DNA from: DAIOGN01 sp036745245
GTDB lineage: Bacteria; Zixibacteria; MSB-5A5; JAUVRN01
Length of the DNA stretch: 23,745 bases
NCBI GenBank assembly: GCA_036745245.1
Contig: DAIOGN010000037.1
Coordinates: 1 to 23,745, forward strand
Direction of reading: 5' to 3'
A program made the translations under genes and the position numbers. The notes beneath the pieces are model-generated. The model had not been told where the DNA came from. It searched no databases and saw only the letters and a list, made by a program, of their open reading frames with translations. Shown piece by piece: positions 8,030-15,255 of the stretch. Position 1 is the stretch's first letter. Each line of letters begins with the position of its first letter.

Positions 8030-9490
8030 CTAGCCCTTGACGTTTCCGATGGGCTCGAAGCGGATCACCTTGCGGGAGATCCCGAGATCGTGCACCACGT
8101 CCACCACTTCGTTGATGTTCTTGTAGGCAAACCCGGCTTCCTCCGCCAGTCCCGACAGGGACGCAGTTTTCACCACGATGCCGCGGTGGTGCATGTCGCG
8201 TTGAAGCTTGTCGCCACGGATGCGTTTGCGCGCCGCCACGCGCGACATGGTGCGTCCCGACCCGTGCAGCGTGGACCCGAAGTTCTGCACCTGCGAATCA
8301 TCGGATCCCAGGAGCAGAAAAGAGCCGGTCTCCATTGACCCTCCCACAATCACCGGCTGACCCAGCGCGCGGTACGCCTCCGGCACGTCGGCCTGGCTCT
8401 TGCCAAACGAACGCGTGGCCCCTTTGCGGTGCACCAGAAGCTTCCGGCGAACGCCATTCACCACGTGCTCCTCCACCTTCGCGATGTTGTGCGCCACGTC
8501 GTACACCAGTTCCAATCCCAGTTCCTCAAGATCGGTGTCGAAGGTCTCGCAGAAGGCCTGCCGGATCTGATGCGTGATCACCTGCCGGTTGGCGAATGCG
8601 CTGTTGGCCGCGGCGGCCATGGCTCCGAAATACAGCTGTCCCTCCGGCGATCGAAACGGCGCACACGCCAGCTCGCGGTCGGGAGTACGCAGGCCGTAGC
8701 GCTTCATGGCGGTCTGGAAGATCTTCAGGTAGTCGGTGCCCACCTGGTGACCGAAGCCGCGCGAACCGCAGTGCAGCATNNNNNNNNNNGCCCGTTAGGT
8801 CCCGATCCACCGCGGGCCCGGGCCAAGGGCCCGGGCCGCCGCCTGGTCGTACACGTTCTCGGGGCGAACCACCTGCACTTCCAGGTAGTGATTGCCCGAG
8901 CCCAGCGTGCCCAGCTGGTCGCGTCCGCGCTGAATGGAGCGCGGCGACAGACCCGACGGATCGGCCGCCTCGAGCCGGCCCTGCTCCTCCATGTGCGCCA
9001 GGTCGGCTCGCGTCCCGAAGCCCTCGGCCACACACCAGGGGGCGCCCCCCACGGCGGCTTCTTCAAAACGACGGTCGTCCAGCCGCACGAAGCCGCGCGT
9101 GCCCACACCCGAGGGCACAGCCTCGAACAGGCGCGTCATCAGCTCTTCGAGCCGGGGACGTACCTGCGATTCGGTGAGATTGGTGCGTAGCAGCCTCATG
9201 CCGCAGTTGATATCGAAGCCGATGCCACCGGGCGAGATGATGCCTGAATCCAGGTCAAACGCCGCCACGCCACCGATGGGGAAGCCGTAGCCCCAGTGGC
9301 CATCGGGCATGCAGAGGGCGTGCTCCACAATGCCGGGCAGGCAGGCCACGTTGGTGATCTGGCGGAACACGCCGTCGTCCATGGTGGCCATGAGGTCGTC
9401 GGACGCGAGCAGGCGGGCGGGCACGAGCATGCCCTCCTTCGCCTCTATGGGGATTTCGAAAACGCCGGGAGCGATCTTGTAGGGTCGCAC
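8030..9490 (-). CDS. rtcB: RtcB RNA-splicing ligase (interrupted by assembly gap)
   Basis: RtcB joins 2',3'-cyclic phosphate or 3'-phosphate RNA ends to 5'-OH ends in tRNA splicing or RNA repair, using GTP and Mn2+. The metal and guanylate ligands are visible: D93 and C96 in GFDINCG, N200-H201 in GSGNHYLEV, H240 in MLHCGSRG, H334 in DVAHNIAK, the guanylylated His409 in LHGSGRTMSR, and the terminal Lys485 in FEPIGNVKG. Both halves share one frame across the ten Ns (486 codons, normal length). However, a TAA at 8795-8797 precedes the gap, and the segment between AARALG and MLHCGS is a few residues longer than expected. The disruption is therefore probably an assembly artefact, not a pseudogene. 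The start is GTG at 9490, only 4 nt after the archease stop, indicating co-translation. Confidence 0.93.
8780..8789. other. Assembly gap (10 Ns)
   Basis: Ten Ns lie inside rtcB. The adjacent sequence 8812-8839 is an extreme GC block with two copies of the palindrome GGCCCGGGCC two to three bases apart, a likely cause of the gap. The flanking bases 8790-8811 do not encode the expected RtcB residues and include an in-frame stop. Confidence 0.98.
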
Positions 9491-9494
9491 TCGC

Positions 9495-9926
9495 TCAGAC
9501 GTCGAGCACGACCTTGGCGAACCAGCGGCCGTTCTCCTGATGGATATCCATCTCGTGGTACGTGGCCGCCTTCACGTCGACGTTCATTTGATGGCGTCGG
9601 CGGTCGATGGCCTCGCCTTCCACCAGGGCCTGCAGATGGAAGCTCGGCTTGTCGGGGCAGCGCACGCGGAAGCGGCTGGCCACGAACTCCTCGGTGTCCT
9701 TGAGAAAGATCAATTCGGAGAGCCAGTCGAACAGCAGATCCTCGAGCGCATCGGCCTGCACCGTGACGGTGTGGCGCTCGACCGGCTTCACCAGCTTGGT
9801 GTCGGTCATGGCGGCAAACGTGGCCTCGCCGCAGATTTCGAGCAGGGACGTGAGCGAGTCGGCCTCGGCTGTAAAGGCCACATCGGCCTGTGCGCCGTCC
9901 TCGATGAACCGGTAAGTGCCTGCCAT
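9495..9926 (-). CDS. Archease, RtcB cofactor
   Basis: Archease (PF01951) activates RtcB by promoting its guanylylation and multiple turnover. The 143-aa product has the family layout: an N-terminal YRFIEDGAQADVAF stretch matching the usual F-x-x-x-D-H-T-A-D region, a middle LEDLLFDWLSELIFL helix, and a C-terminal KAATYHEMDI...WFAKVVLDV strand pair with conserved Lys and Asp. I place the start at the ATG at 9926, which gives the usual family length; the frame extends upstream to 10004 but that part looks non-family. No clear Shine-Dalgarno precedes the ATG. It lies 4 nt before rtcB, the common archease-rtcB arrangement, and 155 nt after the DUF1573 cluster. Confidence 0.9.
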   Translation of the reverse strand: MAGTYRFIEDGAQADVAFTAEADSLTSLLEICGEATFAAMTDTKLVKPVERHTVTVQADALEDLLFDWLSELIFLKDTEEFVASRFRVRCPDKPSFHLQALVEGEAIDRRRHQMNVDVKAATYHEMDIHQENGRWFAKVVLDV

Positions 9927-10081
9927 GGCTGGATGCCGAACGTGCCCCGGTGTGTCGGTGGGGCCATGTGGCCGCACGATGAGAATGCCCGGGAGGCAGC
10001 GCAAGCGAAATCTGCCGCGGGCGGCCCGCGGCGGCTGGGTGCGAAGGGAAGCGCGGGGGCCGCTTCTCCCGGAGCTTCGGC

Positions 10082-10885
10082 CTACTTCATCATGCTCACG
10101 CCGCTCACGGGGATAGTGAGTCGCGTGGTCTGTGCGCCCTCCAGAATCAGGGTGACGGCGCCGGAGAACTTTCCGAGAGGTACGCCGTCGGACTTGGTCT
10201 TCACGATGAGATCGGCCGACTGTTTGGGTTCGAGGTGCGTCCCCGAGAGCCGGGCTTCAAGGTAGGAGGGCGGATCGCCCAGGATCTTTATGGACACGGC
10301 CGTAGGACTGAAGTTGGTGAGCGCCACCCGCGCCTCATGCGACTCGTCGGCGGCAAAACGTTCGAAGTCGATTCCTGTTTCGGGTGCGATTCCCACCGTG
10401 GGAGGCGTACTGCCGACGATGGCCGCGAAGTGCAGCTGCTGGTTGGGATTCTTCTCGTCGGACGACACCACGGCGACGCTCTTGCGCACCGGGCCGGTGT
10501 ACTTCTTGGTGCTGAAGGATACTTCTACCGGGATTTGTTCGCCCGGCGCGAGCTTGTCCTTAACTAAGGGCGCGGAGGTGCATCCTCATGTGGGTTTGAT
10601 GCGCTCGATGAAGAGCGTATCAGACCCCACATTCTGCAGGATGAACTCGTGCGTGATCTTCACGTCCTGCGCCACGTACCCGAAGTCCCAACTGTCTTCC
10701 TTTACGAACAGGCTGCCACGCCCCTTCTGTAATTCCGCTACGCCCTTCGGCATGGCGGGCTGCGCGGCAGCTTGAGGCGGCACGTCGGCCTTTTTGACGG
10801 GCGGCGGATCGGAGTCCTGGGCAATCGCGACGGATCCGGTCAGAATCGTCGCCAGACCCAGCACCATTCGCAACGTTCGGCTCAC
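10082..10885 (-). CDS. DUF1573-family exported protein with in-frame TGA at a conserved Cys; candidate selenoprotein
   Basis: If read through, this encodes 267 residues. The start is GTG at 10885, with AGGAG at 10897-10893 and 7-nt spacing, opening a signal peptide (MSRTLRMVLGLATILTGSVA). The N-terminal half (WDFGYVAQDVKITHEFILQN, DTLFIERIKPT) aligns with the three upstream paralogues, which continue T-C-G-C-T. Here codon 100 (10588-10586) is TGA, followed by G-C-T-S-A-P-L-V-K-D-K-L-A-P-G-E in frame, then 167 conserved codons to a normal stop at 10082. Only the first Cys of the C-G-C motif is replaced. A hairpin 20 nt downstream resembles a bacterial SECIS. Selenocysteine insertion is the inference; alternatives are a nonsense mutation, giving a 99-aa fragment plus an untranslated remainder, or a sequencing error. 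No sel genes lie in the window, so capacity for Sec cannot be judged here. Confidence 0.7.
10546..10588 (-). promoter_or_regulatory. SECIS-like element after the in-frame TGA
   Basis: On the minus strand the TGA (10588-10586) is followed by 20 nt, then a hairpin whose stem CCTT/AAGG (10569-10558) closes an AGTT loop with G in second position. A lower GCGC/GCGC pairing (10570-10573 with 10546-10549) may extend it, with an 8-nt asymmetric bulge. Known bacterial SECIS elements place a short stem with G among the first two loop bases about 16-37 nt after UGA. The codons that make the stem (CCC TTA GTT AAG) use Leu-TTA and Val-GTT, against CCG TTG ACC AAA in the closest paralogue, which cannot form it. 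Confidence 0.5.
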
Positions 10886-10978
10886 TGCATCTCTCCTCAT
10901 GGTGGCTCTATACATAGGTTCGCAATTCGTATTTGTCATCACATTTCGTGGATCGGTCATAGCAGCTGTGCGCCAGAC

Positions 10979-11770
10979 TCAATCGGCCGTGCTCTCCCCG
11001 GTGACCGGGATGGAGAGCCGCGCGTTGGCGCCGCCTTCGAGCATTACGGTGACCGAGCCTGCAAAGCGGCCCACGGGCGCGCCCTGCTTCGTCTTCACAA
11101 TGAGGTCGGCCATCTGTCGGGGTTCGATGCGTGCCACCGAGAAGCTCGCCTCCAGGAACGCCGGCGCCGTGCTCACGACTTTCAGATTCGCCCCCCCCGT
11201 GCCGAGATTGGTGAGCGCCACCTTCCCCTGGGCCGAAGCGGCGGAGGCGAAGCGGCTCAGGTCGATTCCCCCGCCGGGCTCATAGGTTACCACGTTGGGC
11301 AGTGCGCCCACGGTGGCGGTGAAGTCCAATGAGGTCTGAGGTTGCTTGCCGTCGGATGAGTAGATCGTCACCGTCTTGCGAACGTGACCCGACATCTTGC
11401 CCGAACTGAAGGTGACATCGATCGGCACGCGTTCGCCGGGCGCCAGCTTGTCTTTGGTCAACGGCGCAGAGGTGCAGCCGCAGGTGGCGTGGACCTTGTT
11501 GATGAAGAGCGTATCGGTGCCCGTGTTCTTCAGCACGTAAGAGTGCGTGACCCTGGTGTTCTGTGCCACGTGCCCGAAGTCGAAACTCTCCTGGGTGAGC
11601 TGCAATGTTCCGCGATTCCTCTGAGCGGGCGGAGTCTGCGGTGTGCTGACCGGGGGATTGCCTGCCACTCCGAGTGCGGGGAAGATCCCCAGGAGGGCGA
11701 CCGCACACACACCCACACTTGTCGCGATGCGGCGATCGGTGATCATGAAACCGTGATCGAAGCGTGCCAT
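10979..11770 (-). CDS. DUF1573-family exported protein (third of four tandem paralogues)
   Basis: The 263-aa protein has a signal peptide whose hydrophobic part spans about residues 14-36 (IATSVGVCAVALLGIFPALG). The DUF1573 core follows: SFDFGHVAQNTRVTHSYVLKN, DTLFINKVHATCGCTSAPL with C97 and C99, KDKLAPGERVPIDVTFSSGK, and a C-terminal Ig-like half ending LSIPVTGES. DUF1573 domains are related to ASH/HYDIN-type beta-sandwiches; their role in bacteria is not established. The ATG at 11770 lies 2 nt after the stop of the preceding paralogue, indicating translational coupling; an in-frame ATG at 11746 is an alternative. It is the closest relative of the TGA-containing gene, sharing CTSAPL-x-KDKLAPGE, and so serves as its Cys-containing reference. 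Confidence 0.88.
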   Translation of the reverse strand: MARFDHGFMITDRRIATSVGVCAVALLGIFPALGVAGNPPVSTPQTPPAQRNRGTLQLTQESFDFGHVAQNTRVTHSYVLKNTGTDTLFINKVHATCGCTSAPLTKDKLAPGERVPIDVTFSSGKMSGHVRKTVTIYSSDGKQPQTSLDFTATVGALPNVVTYEPGGGIDLSRFASAASAQGKVALTNLGTGGANLKVVSTAPAFLEASFSVARIEPRQMADLIVKTKQGAPVGRFAGSVTVMLEGGANARLSIPVTGESTAD

Positions 11771-11772
11771 GG

Positions 11773-12585
11773 TCAGTTCGCCACGCCGGTGCCGGTAATC
11801 GGAATGGTCAGCCGGGAGGTTTCCTTGCCCGACATCTCGAGCGTGAGAGAACTCTGGATCGGCCCCTCGGGAGGCTGGGCGGCCGTCGCCACGGCCACGT
11901 CGATGGACTCCTGCGGGGCGAGCCTTGCATTGGAGAGCGTGGCCTTGAGGTAGGGCGGAGCTTCCGCAATCTGCACCTGAAGAGAGGCTCCGCCGCGGTT
12001 CTTGAGCGACACCGTGAGACTGCGCTCAACGCCTGCGGCCACCCGGCCGAGATCGATCCCCGTGGCCGACGAAAGCTCGAGATCAGGCGACGGTCCCACG
12101 TGCGCAGTGAACGTCAGCGGGTAGCGCGGAGTCTCCTTGTCCGAGGAGATGACGTGAATCTTTTTCGAGAGGACGCCCGAGAACTTCTTCGTGCCTACGG
12201 TGATACTGACAGGGACATGTTCGCCTGGAGCGAGAGTCTTCTTGTCGAGTGAGGCCACCGTGCAGCCACAGGTGGGCTTGACGTCTTCGATGAACAGGGT
12301 GTCGTCGCCCGCATTCTGGATGGTAAATCGATGCGTGATGTACGCATCCTGCGGCACGAAGCCGAAGTCCCAGGTGTCGGACGCGACCAGCAGCTTTCCA
12401 CGCCCGCTCTGAGTGACGGAGACCCCTTTGCCCAGGTCCACCACCTGCATCTCGGCGGGAGCCGGGCTGAGCGTGCGGGGCTTGTATTCCTCCGACTTCG
12501 TATCGGTGCTTTGCGCCCGTGCGATCGAGGCGGTGACAGCCAGGGACAGAGCCAGAGACAGGATCGTGAGGCTACGTGAGCGCAT
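11773..12585 (-). CDS. DUF1573-family exported protein (second of four tandem paralogues)
   Basis: The 270-aa protein begins with a clear signal peptide (MRSRSLTILSLALSLAVTAS, then ARAQ). The DUF1573 core follows at about residues 62-150: DTWDFGFVPQDAYITHRFTI, DTLFIEDVKPTCGCTVASL with C106 and C108, and KKTLAPGEHVPVSITVGTKK. A second Ig-like half ends with SRLTIPITGTG. GGAG lies 6 nt before the ATG, within the last codons of the previous gene, and the intergenic gap is only 3 nt, so the genes are co-transcribed. The two-domain architecture and the terminal L-x-I-P-I/V-T/S-G motif are shared by all four paralogues. No enzymatic motif is visible; a structural or redox-sensitive role through the vicinal Cys pair is speculation. 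Confidence 0.88.
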   Translation of the reverse strand: MRSRSLTILSLALSLAVTASIARAQSTDTKSEEYKPRTLSPAPAEMQVVDLGKGVSVTQSGRGKLLVASDTWDFGFVPQDAYITHRFTIQNAGDDTLFIEDVKPTCGCTVASLDKKTLAPGEHVPVSITVGTKKFSGVLSKKIHVISSDKETPRYPLTFTAHVGPSPDLELSSATGIDLGRVAAGVERSLTVSLKNRGGASLQVQIAEAPPYLKATLSNARLAPQESIDVAVATAAQPPEGPIQSSLTLEMSGKETSRLTIPITGTGVAN

Positions 12586-12588
12586 GAA

Positions 12589-13296
12589 CTACTCCATCTG
12601 TCCCACGCCTGTGACCGGCAGACTCATGCGTGACTTCACCGAGCCTTCCACGTCAAACGTGAGCGAAGTGTTGAACTTCCCGAGGGGAGGCACGCCGCGC
12701 GTGCCCAGTGTGAGCGACAGGGTGTCGCCCGGATCCACGACCTTCTCCGTCCAAGCCAGAGCCAGCCAGCTCTTGGGCCAGTCGGCGACGCGCAGCTTGT
12801 AGGGCTCCTGGCCCAGGTTGACGAAGGCGATGGAGGTCTGCCCTTCCATATTAGGGGCCAGCTGTCCCAGATCGGCCGGCTCGATGAGCGGTGCCACCCT
12901 GCTTCGCTGTGAGGTGACGTCGGCTGAAAACTGGAACGTGGCCTGCGGGTTCTCCGGGTCGTTGCAGAACACGGCCACAGACTTGGTGACCTCGCCGGAG
13001 AACTTCTTGGTGTTGAACGTGACGTCGAGCCAGATCGACTCGTTCGGAGCCACCACGTCGCGGGTGAGAGGCGCCGACGTGCAACCGCACGCGGGCTTCA
13101 CGCGACTGATGAATAGGGTGTCCTTGCCCGTGTTCTTGATCTCAAACTGATGGGATACCGACTGATCCTGAAGCACCTGGCCAAAGTCCCAGGGGGAGCC
13201 GGGGAAGGCGATCCGGGATTGAGCCAGGGCGGCAGGGGCTCCGGATACCGAAAGCGCCAGAGCCAGACCTATGCGTATGCGAGTACGGATGGGCAT
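12589..13296 (-). CDS. DUF1573-family exported protein (first of four tandem paralogues)
   Basis: The 235-aa protein is the first gene of the cluster. Residues 1-26 are a signal peptide (MPIRTRIRIGLALALSVSGA, then ALAQ). The core is SPWDFGQVLQDQSVSHQFEI, DTLFISRVKPACGCTSAPL with C70 and C72, and VVAPNESIWLDVTFNTKKFS. The C-terminal half ends with MSLPVTGVG. It lacks the linker that the other three carry between signal peptide and core, and its second half is the most divergent. The leader before the ATG holds purine-rich AAGGAAAGAAGGAG. A TTGACA (13382-13377) and a TATAAC (13352-13347) lie upstream on the minus strand. Confidence 0.87.
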   Translation of the reverse strand: MPIRTRIRIGLALALSVSGAPAALAQSRIAFPGSPWDFGQVLQDQSVSHQFEIKNTGKDTLFISRVKPACGCTSAPLTRDVVAPNESIWLDVTFNTKKFSGEVTKSVAVFCNDPENPQATFQFSADVTSQRSRVAPLIEPADLGQLAPNMEGQTSIAFVNLGQEPYKLRVADWPKSWLALAWTEKVVDPGDTLSLTLGTRGVPPLGKFNTSLTFDVEGSVKSRMSLPVTGVGQME

Positions 13297-13346
13297 CTCC
13301 TTCTTTCCTTCGTGTTCGAATCCAAGACGTTCATGTGGCCTGAAGT

Positions 13347-13382
13347 GTTATACAACTAGTCTGGACGGTATGACGCTGTCAA
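13347..13382 (-). promoter_or_regulatory. Promoter-like elements upstream of the DUF1573 cluster
   Basis: On the minus strand a perfect TTGACA (13382-13377) and a near-perfect -10 TATAAC (13352-13347) occur 50-85 nt before the first ATG, but they are 24 bp apart instead of 16-18. They may belong to different promoters, or the -10 may work with an activator or a non-sigma70 consensus. Confidence 0.3.
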
Positions 13383-13598
13383 GCCCGGCCGTGGGAGGCT
13401 TCACGGTGTTCCCATTGTCCGGCATGCGGTTGCGGGAGGTATTCAAAGTGCCGGAAGAAGCTGCAGGAGACGCCGGGCGCTACGCGGGGAGGACTGCGAA
13501 GCGAATTCCGGGGCAGGTCATGGCCGGTTCGAGTGATCCCCCGGCCTCACGGAGGGCCCTGTCCACGTCCCTGCGGCTCAGGAGGTTCGGCAGAAAAC

Positions 13599-13626
13599 TT
13601 GACTGAATCTGGCGATTCGGTAAATT
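13599..13626 (+). promoter_or_regulatory. Putative sigma70-type promoter of the 13770 gene
   Basis: TTGACT at 13599-13604 and TAAATT at 13621-13626 are separated by 16 bp. The spacer contains a perfect 5-bp inverted repeat GAATC-TGGC-GATTC (13605-13618), a possible operator. Transcription from here would leave a ~135-nt leader. Confidence 0.5.
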
Positions 13627-13769
13627 AGTCGATGTGGTTCGGGTGCCGACCCGCCCAACCCACCAGCATTCACCTCGCGTGCGGCAGCCCGTGTCGCCGC
13701 GATGGGAACTCATACTCGCCTCCTCTATACCCGCTCGGGGGGCCTGCGATCTGAAGGGATAACACAGCT

Positions 13770-15137
13770 ATGCGCAGACAGTTCCTGGTACTTCAGATTC
13801 TTCTGGCCTGCATCCTGGTGACCACCTGGACACCTGCTTCCGGCGGGCCGCAGGATGAATCGGCCTTTCACCTCATGAGCATCATGGAGGTGTTCCCGGG
13901 CACCGTGCTTCAACCCAACGCACAATACGTGATGCTGCGTGCGTATGCGGCAGGGCAGAGCTTTGTCTCCGGTCACAAACTGTACTTCTTCAACGCAGCC
14001 GGCGTGAAAGTCGATTCGGCGAATATGCCGGGAAATGTAGCCAGTGGCGCCAATCAGATGTCGATTCTCTTCGCGACTCCCACGGCGCAGGTGCTGTTTG
14101 CAATCGCTCCCGATTTCCCTATGCCGGCCGCCATGAATCCCGCGGGCGGAAAGGTGTGCTTCGACGCCTCCAACATTGATTGCTTTGCCTGGGGCAACTA
14201 CACGGGCTCCCCTGTGGGCATCGGCACTCCCTATCGCAAGGACTTCGGCCTGTCCCTGGGTGAATCGGCCATTCGCCGGATGGATGTCACCGGCGGCGCA
14301 ACGGTTCTGGACGCGGGCGACGATACCAACAACAACGACAACGATTTTAATCCGGGCACGCCTGCCGGGCGCAACAACGCCGGTGGCAACGTGGTGCTCC
14401 CGCCGTCCACGTGCGGCAACAACACGCTCGAAGGACTGGAACAGTGCGACGACGGCAACACCGACCCCAACGACGGCTGCAACTCAGCCTGCGATGATGA
14501 ATTCTGCGGCGACGGCGTCGTTCAGCCCGGCGAAAGCTGCGACGACGGCAATCTGACATCGGGCGATGGCTGCGATCTCTTGTGCCAGAGTGAACCGGAA
14601 TGTGGCAACGGGATCGTGGAAGCGGGCGAAGCCTGCGACGACTCCAACCTGGTGGCCGGCGACGGCTGCGATCCTTTGTGTCAGCTCGAGCCTGTCTGCG
14701 GCAACGGAATCGTTGAAGCGGGCGAAACCTGCGACGACTCGAACCTTGTGGCCGGGGACGGGTGCGATCCCTCCTGCCAGATCGAGCCGGTGTGCGGCAA
14801 CGGCATCACCGAGCCCGGAGAGGACTGCGACGACAACAACACCACGTCAGGGGACGGTTGCGATTCGCTGTGTCAGTCGGAAGGTTCTTGCCCCGTGGTC
14901 CTCACGGGGGATTTGAACCAGAGCGGGACCCTCACCTCCGCCGACATCATTGCGCTGGTGAACTACGTCTTCAAGGGAGGAGCTCCCCCCCAGCCGTGCC
15001 CGGCCGCCGGCGACGTGAATTGTTCCGGCACCATCACCTCATCCGACATCATCTCCCTGGTCAATCACGTCTTCAAGGCGGGTCCCGCCCCGTGCGACGT
15101 GTGTACCATCGTTCCGTCCATGTGGATCTGCCCGTGA
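13770..15137 (+). CDS. Secreted protein with five Cys-rich (DUF4215/Myxo-disulfide type) repeats and C-terminal dockerin-like domain
   Basis: The 455-aa product starts at the ATG at 13770 with a signal peptide (MRRQFLVLQILLACILVTTW). Residues ~28-210 form an unclassified beta-rich domain (PNAQYVMLRAY, KLYFFNAAG, GGKVCFDASNIDCFAWGNY) that loosely resembles lamin-tail-like domains. Residues ~214-370 carry five repeats of the type CGNGIVEAGExCDDxNLVAGDGCDxxC, the disulfide-rich repeat common in myxobacterial surface proteins. Residues ~373-445 hold two EF-hand-like half repeats (GDLNQSGTLTSADIIALVNY and GDVNCSGTITSSDIISLVNH) typical of dockerins, with calcium ligands at loop positions 1, 3, 5, 9 and 12. 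The tail reads P-C-D-V-C-T then PSMWICP, closely matching the tail of the 17893 gene. It is probably extracellular or surface-attached; the binding partner is unknown. Confidence 0.88.
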   Translation: MRRQFLVLQILLACILVTTWTPASGGPQDESAFHLMSIMEVFPGTVLQPNAQYVMLRAYAAGQSFVSGHKLYFFNAAGVKVDSANMPGNVASGANQMSILFATPTAQVLFAIAPDFPMPAAMNPAGGKVCFDASNIDCFAWGNYTGSPVGIGTPYRKDFGLSLGESAIRRMDVTGGATVLDAGDDTNNNDNDFNPGTPAGRNNAGGNVVLPPSTCGNNTLEGLEQCDDGNTDPNDGCNSACDDEFCGDGVVQPGESCDDGNLTSGDGCDLLCQSEPECGNGIVEAGEACDDSNLVAGDGCDPLCQLEPVCGNGIVEAGETCDDSNLVAGDGCDPSCQIEPVCGNGITEPGEDCDDNNTTSGDGCDSLCQSEGSCPVVLTGDLNQSGTLTSADIIALVNYVFKGGAPPQPCPAAGDVNCSGTITSSDIISLVNHVFKAGPAPCDVCTIVPSMWICP

Positions 15138-15255
15138 GGCTGAAAAAGGGCGGGGCGGCCGGCATCTCAGAAGAAAACTTCTTGCGGCCCGGGATCGGGC
15201 TGCGATATTGGGTTCGTCAACTCACCAGACCTCTATCCCTGCAGGAGCCCACAAC

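Larger units (their letters stand above)
13297..13769. other. Divergent intergenic region between the DUF1573 cluster and the Cys-rich-repeat gene
   Basis: About 470 bp without a gene I can support. It carries promoter-like elements for both directions (13347-13382 minus, 13599-13626 plus). Short open frames at 13424-13606 (plus) and 13480-13713 (minus) have no recognisable domain or convincing ribosome-binding site. Confidence 0.6.

Noticed and set aside
8795..8797. In-frame TAA in rtcB as evidence of a pseudogene or recoding
   Set aside because: It lies within the unreliable edge of a ten-N gap, and both halves of the gene keep all catalytic residues.
14412..14880. Regular repeats suggestive of a CRISPR array
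   Set aside because: The repeats are in frame, encode the Cys-rich protein repeat and have no unique spacers of constant length. No CRISPR array is seen anywhere in the window.
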